From Actinomadura meyerae (lineage in GTDB: Bacteria > Actinomycetota > Actinomycetes > Streptosporangiales > Streptosporangiaceae): a DNA stretch of 64,000 nucleotides. The stretch covers positions 25,757-89,756 of the forward strand of contig NZ_FZOR01000036.1 in NCBI RefSeq assembly GCF_900188445.1, written 5' to 3'. Below are positions 14,483 through 23,011 of this stretch, piece after piece (the first letter of the stretch is position 1; the number at the start of each line of letters is the position of its first letter). A model generated the notes under the pieces. It was not told the DNA's origin, did no database searches, and saw only the letters and a program-made list of their open reading frames with translations. A program made the position numbers and the translations under genes.

Positions 14483-15603
14483 TCCCCTTCGAGGACCTGC
14501 TCTGGGTCGCCTGGTACTCGGTGCTCGCCGCGTGCACCGTGGCGGCAGCGGCGCTCGCCGTGCTGTACGCCCTGCGCGACCGCTCGGTCGCCACCCAGCT
14601 CGTCGTCGTGGGCGTGGCGACGGTGCTGGCGACGATCTCCGGCATCATCGTGATCTCCTTCATGATGGTGCTGAACGACCATGACCGGTCGGTCGTCCTC
14701 GCGGTCGTGGCGGCCGCCGGCGTGGTCGCGATGGCGGTGTCGGTGCTGCTCGGGCGCCGCCTGGTGGCCGCGAACCGCACGCTCGTGGAGGCCGTCCGGG
14801 CCGACCGGTTCCGGCCCCCGGCGGCGCGCCTGCCCGCCGAGCTGGCCGAGCTGTCCCGCGAGCTGGAGGCCGCCTACGACCGGCTCGCCGCGTCCCACGA
14901 GCGCGAGCAGGCGCTGGAGGCGAGCCGCCGCGAGCTGGTCGCCTGGGTGAGCCACGACCTGCGGACCCCGCTGGCCGGGCTGCGCGCGATGGCCGAGGCC
15001 CTGGAGGACGAGGTCGTCGCCGACGCGCACACCGTCCACCGGTACCACGGCCGCATCCGCGTCGAGGTGGAGCGGCTCGCGGAGATGGTGGACGACCTGT
15101 TCGAGCTGTCCCGGATCCACGCGGGCGCGCTGCGGCTGTCCCGCGAGCGCGTCGGCCTCGCGGACCTGGTCGCCGAGGCGGTCGCGGGCACCGAGGCGCT
15201 CGCCCGCGCGAAGGGCGTGCGGCTGCGCGGCGACGCCCGCGAGGGGCTGCCCGTCCAGGTGGACGCGGGGGAGCTGGGCCGCGCGCTGCGCAACCTCGTC
15301 GTCAACGCGATCCGGCACACCCCGAGCGACGGCGCCGTGGAGATCATCGGCGAGGTCGCGGACGGGGAGGCGCGGGTGACGGTCGCCGACGCCTGCGGCG
15401 GCATCCCCGAGGACGACCTGCCGCGCGTGTTCGACGTCGCGTTCCGGGGCGAGGCGGCGCGCACCCCCGGCGGCGGCGCCGGTCTCGGGCTCGCCATCGC
15501 CCGCGGCATCGTGGAGGCGCACGCCGGGCACATCGGCGTCGCCAACGACGGGCCCGGCTGCCGCTTCGAGGTCCGCCTCCCCCTGACCGCCGTCTCCCCC
15601 TGA
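14479..15603 (+). CDS. membrane sensor histidine kinase
   Basis: The 374-residue partner kinase of the preceding OmpR regulator. Three hydrophobic segments lie in the first 95 residues with almost no extracytoplasmic sensing domain, then a linker, HisKA with His159 in WVSHDLRTPLAG, and HATPase with VVNAIRHTPSDG (N box) and GGGAGLGLAIARGIVEAH (G2). The lack of a periplasmic domain suggests it senses membrane state or is controlled by a partner protein. The start GTG overlaps the regulator stop. Its final codons and stop form the first unit of a 17-bp tandem repeat. Confidence 0.9.
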   Translation: MIPFEDLLWVAWYSVLAACTVAAAALAVLYALRDRSVATQLVVVGVATVLATISGIIVISFMMVLNDHDRSVVLAVVAAAGVVAMAVSVLLGRRLVAANRTLVEAVRADRFRPPAARLPAELAELSRELEAAYDRLAASHEREQALEASRRELVAWVSHDLRTPLAGLRAMAEALEDEVVADAHTVHRYHGRIRVEVERLAEMVDDLFELSRIHAGALRLSRERVGLADLVAEAVAGTEALARAKGVRLRGDAREGLPVQVDAGELGRALRNLVVNAIRHTPSDGAVEIIGEVADGEARVTVADACGGIPEDDLPRVFDVAFRGEAARTPGGGAGLGLAIARGIVEAHAGHIGVANDGPGCRFEVRLPLTAVSP

Positions 15604-15667
15604 CCGGCGCCTCCCCATGACCGGCGCCTCCCCATGATCGCCGTCGGCCCATGACCGTGCGGCCCCG
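15583..15667. repeat. 17-bp tandem repeat spanning the kinase stop codon
   Basis: CTGACCGCCGTCTCCCC (15583-15599) is followed by diverged copies at 15600-15616, 15617-15633 and 15634-15650, and a partial fifth. Period 17 is not a multiple of three. The first copy encodes the last residues of the histidine kinase and the second carries its stop. Confidence 0.85.
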
Positions 15668-15689
15668 CCCCTGACCGCCGTCCGGCGGG

Positions 15690-16073
15690 TCAGGTCTCCA
15701 GGGTCTCGGCGATCGTCCGGAACGTGGGGCAGGGCCAGCGGGACATGCAGGCGCGGCACCGGCGGATGGGCCGGTCGGGGTCGCTGGTGATGCCGCCGGC
15801 CTCCTGCGGGCGGTGCAGGTCGAGGAGCCGGACGCCGAGGTCGGCGAACGCGATGACCTCCTCCCGGGCGCCGGCGAGGAAGGCGAGGTCCTCGCGGGAC
15901 AGGCGCGTCCGGACGGGGACGAAGCCGTTCCGGTTCACCAGGCGGGACAGCAGCTGCGTGGAGGTCCGCCACGAGCTGGACTTCGCCGAGCGGGTCCGGA
16001 TCGCCTCCAGGCGCTCGCGGAGCCGGGTCTCTCTCGGATCGGCCTTCGGTTGCACCCGCTCAGCCTCTCTCAC
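15690..16073 (-). CDS. conserved actinobacterial protein with C-terminal CxxC/WPCPT motif
   Basis: A 127-residue cytoplasmic protein of unknown function. A basic helical N-terminus (RETRLRERLEAIRTR) is followed by RTSTQLLSRLVNRNGFVPVRTRL, and a C-terminal segment IRRCRACMSRWPCPTFRTIAETLE with three Cys and the WPCPT signature found in many small uncharacterised actinomycete proteins; a zinc or iron-sulfur site is possible. GTG 16073 is chosen because GGGAGG lies 5 nt before it. It is convergent with the kinase and divergent from the STAS gene. Confidence 0.65.
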   Translation of the reverse strand: MREAERVQPKADPRETRLRERLEAIRTRSAKSSSWRTSTQLLSRLVNRNGFVPVRTRLSREDLAFLAGAREEVIAFADLGVRLLDLHRPQEAGGITSDPDRPIRRCRACMSRWPCPTFRTIAETLET

Positions 16074-16276
16074 TCCGGCCTCCCGTGCGGGGGGAACCGC
16101 GGAGATGATCGGCCGGCGTCGCACCCCCGGCGAACCTGGAATCACGACATTACGGTACGTAGTAACCAAAGCGTGCGGGGCTGGCAAGGGGGCGACACGC
16201 CCAGGAAACACCCACGGCACAGGGGACTTGGCGAACTGTCTGGCCGACCGGCCGTTCCCGAGATAGTGTGCCGAAC

Positions 16277-16612
16277 GTGGAGCTAAATGTCTCGACCGCG
16301 TCTCAAGGAGGTCACGCCGTCGTCACGGCGACCGGCGAGCTGGACCTGTACACCGCGCCCAGGCTGCAGGCGGCCCTCGCGGGGCTGCTCCGCGAGCAGG
16401 TCACCCGCATCGTGGTCGACATGAGCGGCGTCGAGTTCTGCGACTCGACCGGCATGAACGTGCTGCTCTCGGCCATGAAGCGGCTCAAAGAGCAGGGCGG
16501 TGCGCTCGAACTCGCCGCCCCGCGCCCGGCCGTCCAGCGGATCCTGCAGGTCACCGGGCTCGACACCGTCTTCACCGTGACGAAGGCCGCGCCCGTCCCG
16601 GACGCCGGCTGA
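16277..16612 (+). CDS. STAS-domain anti-sigma factor antagonist (BldG/RsbV type)
   Basis: A 111-residue single STAS domain. ATGELDLYTAPRLQ and VVDMSGVEFCDSTGMNVLL are diagnostic; the Ser of DSTG is the residue phosphorylated by RsbW-type kinases, which switches off binding to the anti-sigma factor. GTG 16277 is preferred to GTG 16268 because a -10 box TAGTGT (16264-16269) ends 7 nt before it, the leaderless spacing seen throughout the window. No kinase gene is adjacent, but an RsbW-like protein is encoded at 5036; a functional pair is only conjecture. Confidence 0.9.
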   Translation: MELNVSTASQGGHAVVTATGELDLYTAPRLQAALAGLLREQVTRIVVDMSGVEFCDSTGMNVLLSAMKRLKEQGGALELAAPRPAVQRILQVTGLDTVFTVTKAAPVPDAG

Positions 16613-16777
16613 CCCGTCCGGGACGTCCCGGCCGCCCGGCCGGCCTCCCGGGCGACCCACCGTCCGCCGACCGGAGGCGGCCCGCCGGGTGCGCCCCGGG
16701 GGTCGCCGTGTCGGCACGCCGGTAACGGTTCGCGGCGCCTGCCGCCGACCGCGCCCCGGCCGGACTACCATCGCGTT

Positions 16778-17509
16778 ATGCAGGACGTAGCGGTGATCAT
16801 CCCGGCCAAGGACGAAGCCGACCGCATCGCGGCCACCGTCAAGGCCGCCCAGGAGCTGCCCGGCGCCGACCTCGTGGTGGTGGTCGACGACGGGTCGTCC
16901 GACGGCACCGGCCGGGTCGCGCGCGACGCCGGGGCCCGGGTCGTGCGGCACAGCCGCAACCGCGGCAAGGGCGCCGCGATGGAGACCGGCGCCGAGGCGG
17001 CGCGGCTGCTCGACGAGGGCCGCGACCAGCCCCGCCACCTGCTCTTCCTCGACGCCGACCTCGCCGAGACCGCCCGCGAGGCCGCGCCGCTCGTCGCGCC
17101 CGTCCGGGCCGGCGACGCCGACATGACGATCGCGGTGTTCACCACGACGGTGAAGCTCGGCGGGCACGGGTTCGTGGTGCGGCTGTCCCGCGAGGGCATC
17201 CGCCGCGCCACCGGATGGGAGCCGGACGCCCCCCTCAACGGCCAGCGCTGCCTGACCCGGGCCGCGTTCGACGCGGCGCTGCCGCTCGCCCCCGGGTTCG
17301 GCGTGGAGACCGCGCTCACCATCGACCTGCTGCGGCAGGGCTTCCGGGTACACGAGGTGGAGGTGCCGCTCGCGCACCGCGCCACCGGCACCGACTGGCG
17401 CGCACAGCTGCACCGCGGCCGCCAGTTCCGGGACGTCGCGCGGGCGCTCGCGACGCGCGACCCGGCGGTGGCGCGGCGGCTGGACCGGCTGCGCGGCAGC
17501 CGCCGGTGA
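16778..17509 (+). CDS. GT2 family glycosyltransferase
   Basis: A 243-residue inverting nucleotide-sugar glycosyltransferase (GT-A fold). VAVIIPAKDEADRIAATV is the N-terminal strand, VVDDGSSDGT the nucleotide-binding segment and LFLDADL the metal-binding DxD. Similar proteins make dolichyl/polyprenyl-phosphate sugars or transfer to phosphoglycerate. The following membrane GT-C gene overlaps by 4 nt, which favours a polyprenyl-phosphate sugar donor supplied to it (inference). The ATG at 16778 is leaderless (TACCAT at 16766-16771, 6-nt gap). Confidence 0.85.
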   Translation: MQDVAVIIPAKDEADRIAATVKAAQELPGADLVVVVDDGSSDGTGRVARDAGARVVRHSRNRGKGAAMETGAEAARLLDEGRDQPRHLLFLDADLAETAREAAPLVAPVRAGDADMTIAVFTTTVKLGGHGFVVRLSREGIRRATGWEPDAPLNGQRCLTRAAFDAALPLAPGFGVETALTIDLLRQGFRVHEVEVPLAHRATGTDWRAQLHRGRQFRDVARALATRDPAVARRLDRLRGSRR

Positions 17510-18987
17510 CCCGACTCGGGACGGGCGGGCTGTGGGGCGTCGGGGCCGGCATCGCCTGCTTCCTCGGCACCGCCCTGCTGGGCCCGTCGGTGTTCCAGCC
17601 GGAACTGGAGGGCGGCGCGGGGCAGCCGCCGTGGGCGCTGGAGGTCCACCCGTCGCCGTACCTGGTGATCGGCCTCGTCGTCGCGGGGATCGTCGCGAGC
17701 ACCGCCGGTCTCGCGCTGTGCTTCGCCGCCGTCCGCAAGGGCTGGCGCGTCCGGGCGCTGCCGCTGGCCGCGGCCGGGCTGCTCGCGGCGGTCGCGTTCA
17801 TGTGCATGCCGCCGGTCGGCTCCACCGACCACCTGAACTACGCGTCCTACGGGCGGATGGCGGCGACCGGCCACGACCCGTACGCGACGAGCGCCGAGGA
17901 CCTCTCCCGCGACCCGGTCGCCGGGGCGCCCGAGGAATGGCGGACGACCCCGTCGGTGTACGGGCCCATCGCGACCGGCGAGCAGGCGCTCGCCGCGTGG
18001 ATCGGCGACGGGTCCGTCCGGCTGACGGTGTTCGTCATGTCGGTGGTGAACGTGCTGGCGTTCGCCGTGACGGCGCTCATCCTCTACCGGTCGTCCAAGA
18101 GCGAGGAGCGGCGGCTCCGCACCGCGCTGCTGTGGACCTGCAACCCGCTCGTGCTGTTCCACCTGGTCGCGGGTGCGCACAACGACGTCCTCGCGATCGC
18201 GCCGATGGTGGCGGCGCTCGCGGTGTTCGGGCCGCGGGCCGGGTGGGCGCGGTCGCTGGCCGCCGGCGCGCTCGCCGGGGCCGGCGCCGCGATCAAGCTC
18301 CCGGCCGCGCTCGTCGCCGGCGGGCCCGCCTGGGCGCTGCTCCGCTCGGCGCGGGCCGGGCACCGGTGGCGGGCGCTCGGCCGCTTCGCCGCGCTGGCCT
18401 GCGGGGCCGCCGCGGTCACCGCGGTGTCCTACCTCCTCGCCGGGCCGCACTCCCTCGACCAGGTCCGCGAGGCGAGCGACATGGTGTCGTTCGCGACGCC
18501 CTGGCACCTGCTGGACGAGTCGCTCGGAGCCGGCTCCCAGCGCGACGTCATCAAGACGGGCGCGATGCTGCTCGGCCTGGTGCTGTTCGTCCTGCTCGTC
18601 CGCGCCCTGCCCAGGGAGGGCGTGGACGAGGACCGCCGCGTCACCGCCGCTCTCGTCCTCGCCTGGCTGCTCGCCGCCCCCTACGCGCTGCCCTGGTACG
18701 ACGGGTTCGGCTGGGCCGTCCTCGCGCTGCTCCCCTGGGCCCGGATCGACTGGATCCTGCTCGCCCACACGGCGGCGCTCAGCCTCGCCTACCTGCCGGC
18801 CCGCGCCCCCGCCCGCATCCGGCTCCCGGACGACCTGGAGTGGCTGTTCACCGTCGTTCGGCCGACCGTGGTCCCGTGGACGCTCCTGGCGATTCTGGCC
18901 GGGCTGGTGGCGGCGTGTCTGCGTTCCGCAGATCGACCTCCAGTGACCGGAGCCCGGCCGCGAGCATCAGCGGGGTCGCCAGGCTGA
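17506..18987 (+). CDS. GT-C membrane glycosyltransferase, MptA/MptB-like
   Basis: A 493-residue polytopic protein with about 12 TM segments. The loop after the third TM, GSTDHLNYASYGRMAATGHDPYATS, fits the polyprenol-phosphomannose-dependent alpha-mannosyltransferases (MptA/MptB family), which build lipomannan cores. It starts with GTG inside the stop of the GT2 gene (GTGA overlap), so donor synthesis and transfer are probably coupled. Its last 140 bp overlap the 3' end of the convergent gene that ends at 18848; both reading frames keep sensible protein there (a final TM here, a hydrophilic tail there). Confidence 0.75.
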   Translation: MTRLGTGGLWGVGAGIACFLGTALLGPSVFQPELEGGAGQPPWALEVHPSPYLVIGLVVAGIVASTAGLALCFAAVRKGWRVRALPLAAAGLLAAVAFMCMPPVGSTDHLNYASYGRMAATGHDPYATSAEDLSRDPVAGAPEEWRTTPSVYGPIATGEQALAAWIGDGSVRLTVFVMSVVNVLAFAVTALILYRSSKSEERRLRTALLWTCNPLVLFHLVAGAHNDVLAIAPMVAALAVFGPRAGWARSLAAGALAGAGAAIKLPAALVAGGPAWALLRSARAGHRWRALGRFAALACGAAAVTAVSYLLAGPHSLDQVREASDMVSFATPWHLLDESLGAGSQRDVIKTGAMLLGLVLFVLLVRALPREGVDEDRRVTAALVLAWLLAAPYALPWYDGFGWAVLALLPWARIDWILLAHTAALSLAYLPARAPARIRLPDDLEWLFTVVRPTVVPWTLLAILAGLVAACLRSADRPPVTGARPRASAGSPG

Positions 18988-21085
18988 ACGCCACCGACAG
19001 GATCACCACGCCGGAGTCGTTCACCAGCGTCCCGATGACGCCGACCGTCAGCGCGCAGATCAGCGCCGGGCGCATCGACCGGCTCTGCTTGTAGGCGCCC
19101 CGCAGCAGCGACACCCGCCACCGCGTCGGCCGCGCCAGCACGAAGAACAGGAACACGACGGCGGCGGCGATCGCGAGCGTGTACGGCCAGTACCCGAGGC
19201 TGTTCAGCATCGCGTTGAACTTGCGGGTGACGATGCCCCAGGCGTCCCCGTCCACGAGGTCCTGCCAGAAGCGGCCGAGGTGCGTCGGGTTGTCGCTGCG
19301 CGCGTTCAGGTAGGAGATGAACAGCACGATCGCGGCGCCGGCCGCGAAGAACGCGGCGAGCAGCGGCGCCGACACGCGCCGCCCGGTGACCATCAGCCCG
19401 AGCATCGCGAACGCCGGGACGATCGCGAGCACGCCGCCGAAGTCGCTGCCGAACGCGGGCAGGCCGTCCACCAGGACGGCGGCGGTGCCGAGCACGGCGA
19501 CGATCGCGACCGCGACGAGCTTGCGGCCCTGCCGCAGCGGATGCTCGGTCAGCCACGCCGCCGTCAGGATCGCGGCGACGGCGAACAGCGAGAACGCCTG
19601 GTTGCCGAAGCCGTAGAACCGGCCGGCGACCAGCGCCGTGTACCCCATCAGGGTGTTGAGCTGGAGGTTCGACCCGGTCATCACGTCCAGCGCGAGGACG
19701 GCCGCGGTCGCCCCGGTGATGATCAGCGCGGGGGTCACCACGGACCGCCGCCAGGGGCCGGCGAGCGCCACCCCGGTCAGCAGGCCCGCGAAGCCGAGCA
19801 CGGTGCAGATCAGCACCGGGGTCGGATGGGCGGCCCGCCACCACGGCAGCAGCCCCGCGAGGAACGACGCGCCCGGCACGGCCCCGCCCAGCAGCGCTAT
19901 CACGCGGGTGCCGCCCAGTATCCGCGCCCGGGACCGGCGGTCGCCGCCGAGGCGCCGCAGCGCCACCACCGCGATCCCGTACAGGACGAGCTGCGTCGCG
20001 AACAGCACCCAGTAGAAGGACGTCTGCACGTTGCGGATCGCCTGGGCGGCGACGTCCTCGTCCTCCAGCGCGTCGACCCGGTCCCGCGTGGACGAGTCCG
20101 ACGGCTGCGCCTTCCACGCCGACCCGACCGCCTGCTTGGGCTGCGGCAGTCCGAGCAGCTTCATCGCCGTCGCGGTGAGGTCGGTGAGGGTGACCAGGCC
20201 CTCCTGCCGGGTGGCGCTGGACGTCATGAAGCCCGCCTCGTAGCCGCCGCCCTTCGCGACGGCGACGCGCAGATGCGGCTTGATGCCGGTGTCCGACAGC
20301 CCCGCCAGCAGGACGGTCGTGCCCTGCGGGACGCCCTTGACGACCTCCGCGACACGGCGGTCGGCGGTGGCGGCGGCGTCGGCGCGCTTGGCGTCCGACA
20401 GCGGGATCTGCTCGCCCTTCGGGTCGACGCCCGCGTCGAGGTAGGCGCGGAACAGGTCGTCCACGTCGACGGCGGCGAGCGGGCACCCCGCCCAGTCGGC
20501 GGCGGTGACCTTCGCGGGGGACTGGACGTACCGGTCGACCCGGCCGCCGCCGTCGCCCAGGCCGAACACCGCGCCGGGCCCGACCGCCAGCGTGCAGCCG
20601 CCCGCCCTGTGGACGGCGTCGCCGAGCAGGCCGATCTCGGCGTGGTAGTTGGTGCCCGCGTTGTCGCTCTTGATGGCCGGCCAGCCGGCGGCGATCGCGC
20701 CGCCCGCCGGCGGTGGGCCGGTGGGGGAGGGCTGCCCCGGGAGTATCGGCGCGGACGGCAGCGCGCAGTCGCCGTGCGGCAGCCGCGACCGCTGCCCCGC
20801 CGACAGCGTCAGCCAGCCGTCCGTGGGGCAGGTGTTGACCCGCGTCGTCCGGACGCTGAGGCCCGCGGCGGACCCGCCGCCCGTGAGCTCCCACAGCGCC
20901 GGTGTGTTCTCCCGGGTGACGTCGCTCCACATGAGCCCGGGGACGCCGACGATCACGACCCGCCCGGTGGGGGCGCCCGCGCCGGCCCGCTCCCCGGCGG
21001 ACGCCGGCGACCAGCCGAGGACCCCGGTCAGCACCGTGCCGAGGGTCGCGAGGAACACGGCGATCTTGGTTCCCCGGCGCATCAT
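18848..21085 (-). CDS. large membrane protein with N-terminal phosphatase-like ectodomain
   Basis: A 745-residue protein with a signal sequence (1-30), an extracytoplasmic domain to about residue 375 and about 10-11 TM segments. The N-terminal part (VVIVGVPGLMWSDV, then a TCPTDGWLTLSAG block, and later VLLAGLSDTG) resembles the alkaline-phosphatase superfamily, with a Thr in place of the nucleophile. Conserved in actinomycetes beside glycosyltransferases; function unknown. An envelope polymer modification role is a guess. ATG 21085 or 21082 are the possible starts. It is divergent from the GT87 gene 54 bp away and overlaps the GT-C gene tail to tail. Confidence 0.7.
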   Translation of the reverse strand: MMRRGTKIAVFLATLGTVLTGVLGWSPASAGERAGAGAPTGRVVIVGVPGLMWSDVTRENTPALWELTGGGSAAGLSVRTTRVNTCPTDGWLTLSAGQRSRLPHGDCALPSAPILPGQPSPTGPPPAGGAIAAGWPAIKSDNAGTNYHAEIGLLGDAVHRAGGCTLAVGPGAVFGLGDGGGRVDRYVQSPAKVTAADWAGCPLAAVDVDDLFRAYLDAGVDPKGEQIPLSDAKRADAAATADRRVAEVVKGVPQGTTVLLAGLSDTGIKPHLRVAVAKGGGYEAGFMTSSATRQEGLVTLTDLTATAMKLLGLPQPKQAVGSAWKAQPSDSSTRDRVDALEDEDVAAQAIRNVQTSFYWVLFATQLVLYGIAVVALRRLGGDRRSRARILGGTRVIALLGGAVPGASFLAGLLPWWRAAHPTPVLICTVLGFAGLLTGVALAGPWRRSVVTPALIITGATAAVLALDVMTGSNLQLNTLMGYTALVAGRFYGFGNQAFSLFAVAAILTAAWLTEHPLRQGRKLVAVAIVAVLGTAAVLVDGLPAFGSDFGGVLAIVPAFAMLGLMVTGRRVSAPLLAAFFAAGAAIVLFISYLNARSDNPTHLGRFWQDLVDGDAWGIVTRKFNAMLNSLGYWPYTLAIAAAVVFLFFVLARPTRWRVSLLRGAYKQSRSMRPALICALTVGVIGTLVNDSGVVILSVAFSLATPLMLAAGLRSLEVDLRNADTPPPARPESPGASTGPRSAERR

Positions 21086-21139
21086 GGCGACAAGGTTACA
21101 AGAGCACAACCACCGCATCGGGGCTCTATCCTGCGGGCT

Positions 21140-22444
21140 GTGGACGGTCCAGAGGCGCATCAGGTCGGCGGCGGACGGAACTGGCGGTCGCGCCTGCCCT
21201 TCCTGCTCGCCGGTGTCGCGGTCGCCGTGATCGCGGTCTGGCCGATCGCGTCCCGGTGGCTCACCAATCCGCCGGACCAGCGGCTCGTCGACCTGGAGGT
21301 GTACCGGGAGGGCGGCCTCGCCGTGCTGCGCGGCGCGCCGCTGTACGAGTTCCTCACCCAGCCGCCGCAGCTGCTGCCGTTCACCTACCCGCCGTTCGCC
21401 GCCGCGCTGGCCGTGCCGTTCACCCTGCTGCCGTGGCCGGTCGCGCAGTGGACCTGGGTCGTGCTGATCTACGCCGCGCTGGCGATCGCGGTGTGGTTCG
21501 CGTTCCGCGACCTCATCCGCCGGACCGGGCGGTGGGCGCCGCTCACCGCCGGGGTCCTGTTCGCCGCGATGGCCTGGCTCGACCCCGTCCGCGACCAGGT
21601 CCGGTTCGGGCAGGTCGGGCTGTTCCTGCTCGCGATGTGCCTCGCCGACTGCTGTGCGCGGACGCCCCGCTGGCCGCGCGGCGCGCTGGTCGGGCTGGCC
21701 GTCGCGATCAAGCTGGTGCCGGGCGTCTTCCTCGTCTACTTCCTGCTCACCGGGCGGCGCGACGCGCTGGTCAACGCGGTGCTGACCGCGGCCGCGGCGA
21801 CGCTCGGCGGGTTCATGCTGCTGCCCGCCGACTCGTCCGCCTACTGGTTCGGGGCGCTGCTGCAGGGCGGCGACCGGACGGGCGCGGTCGACGGCACCAC
21901 CAACCAGGCGGTCCAGGGGATCGTCGCGCGGATCTTCGACGAGGGGCCGGTCCGGACGGCGGTGTGGCTCGCCCTCGCGCTGGCCGTCGCCTGGTTCGGG
22001 TTCCGGTGGGCCCGCCGCGCCACGCTGGCCGCCGACGCGCTGACCGGTCCGGCCGCCTCCAGCCTGCTGCTGGCCGGGGTCGCGATCACCGGCCTGCTGT
22101 CGGTCATGCTGTCCCCGGTGGGATGGATCCACCACCTTGTCTGGATGATCGCGGTCATTGGGGCTTTGGCCGGTGATGGACGTGACACGCGAAGATGTCT
22201 GTTCGCGGGCGCGGTGTGGCTGCTGTTCCTGTGGCCGCTCCCCTGGTGGGGACGCGCGTGGATCGGCCCGGAGCACTCCGTCATCGCGGAATTCGCAGGC
22301 CAGGTGCTGCGCGACTCGTTCGGGATCGCGGCGCTCGCCGCCATGGCGGTGCTCGGCGGCTGGCTGGTGAATCGGCTGAAACCGGACGCTGCCCGGGAGG
22401 ATCCTTCGCAACCTGAGGTCGAGGTGGGTACGCTCGCCCCGTGA
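21140..22444 (+). CDS. GT87-family (DUF2029) membrane mannosyltransferase
   Basis: A 434-residue polytopic protein. The first extracytoplasmic loop DLEVYREGGLAVLRGAPLYEF carries the acidic residue typical of polyprenol-phosphate-sugar-dependent GT87 enzymes (mycobacterial alpha-1,2-mannosyltransferase group), and WLDPVRDQVRFGQVGLFLLA and LVGLAVAIKLVPGVFLVYFL are family blocks. GTG 21140 is leaderless (TATCCT at 21127-21132, 7-nt gap). The stop overlaps the next gene's GTG. With the GT2/GT-C pair it suggests a local set for lipomannan or phospho-inositol-mannoside-like glycolipids. Confidence 0.82.
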   Translation: MDGPEAHQVGGGRNWRSRLPFLLAGVAVAVIAVWPIASRWLTNPPDQRLVDLEVYREGGLAVLRGAPLYEFLTQPPQLLPFTYPPFAAALAVPFTLLPWPVAQWTWVVLIYAALAIAVWFAFRDLIRRTGRWAPLTAGVLFAAMAWLDPVRDQVRFGQVGLFLLAMCLADCCARTPRWPRGALVGLAVAIKLVPGVFLVYFLLTGRRDALVNAVLTAAAATLGGFMLLPADSSAYWFGALLQGGDRTGAVDGTTNQAVQGIVARIFDEGPVRTAVWLALALAVAWFGFRWARRATLAADALTGPAASSLLLAGVAITGLLSVMLSPVGWIHHLVWMIAVIGALAGDGRDTRRCLFAGAVWLLFLWPLPWWGRAWIGPEHSVIAEFAGQVLRDSFGIAALAAMAVLGGWLVNRLKPDAAREDPSQPEVEVGTLAP

Positions 22445-22899
22445 TGCTAGTCGCGGTGGCCGTCGCGGGCCTGGTCGCCGGTGTTGCGGGCCTCTCCATC
22501 GCGGTGGTCGCGCACAACCGGGTCAACCAGGTCGTCGACGAGTGCGGGGAAATGCTCAGGCGCCAGCTCCAGGTCGCCAGCGGATCGGTGGACGAGCGCG
22601 CGCTGCGCGACCTCGCCATCGTGCACTACGACGCACTGAAGGAGATGTCCGGGCACCGGTCCTTCTCCCTCGCGCTGATCAACGCGGTCGGCGACGGCGT
22701 CGTCCTCAGCTCGATCAACGGGCGCACGGAGACCCGCACGTACGCGAAGGTCGTGCAGGCCGGGCACCCGGTGGAGATGCTCTCCCCCGAGGAGAGCCAC
22801 GCCCTGCGCGCCGCGCGGCTCGGCAAGGGACCGATCGTCTCGATGGACGACCCGCTGCCCGACTTCGGCGGCGGCGAGCGCACCTCCGCGCGCGCCTGA
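22441..22899 (+). CDS. DUF4446 family protein
   Basis: A 152-residue protein with one N-terminal TM (about 2-24) and a cytoplasmic domain. RALRDLAIVHYDALKEMSGHRSFSLALINAVGDGVVLSSINGR and LSPEES are the recognisable DUF4446 core. Function unknown. The GTG start overlaps the GT87 stop by 4 nt, so the two are translationally coupled. The last residues are Arg/Gly-rich. Confidence 0.8.
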   Translation: MMLVAVAVAGLVAGVAGLSIAVVAHNRVNQVVDECGEMLRRQLQVASGSVDERALRDLAIVHYDALKEMSGHRSFSLALINAVGDGVVLSSINGRTETRTYAKVVQAGHPVEMLSPEESHALRAARLGKGPIVSMDDPLPDFGGGERTSARA

Positions 22900-23011
22900 C
22901 ACGCCCGGCGCGCGGGCGGCCCCGGGCCCGTCCCCGTCCCGCCTGGACGTAGACTCGGGTACCTCGCCTCACGGCAGAGGCACTCCACCACACCATTCGC
23001 CCGGGGGACCC

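Noticed and set aside
16277..17509. A STAS/RsbW/sigma partner-switch operon
   Set aside because: The STAS gene is monocistronic; the nearest RsbW-like gene is 11 kb away and no sigma-B-type gene is adjacent.
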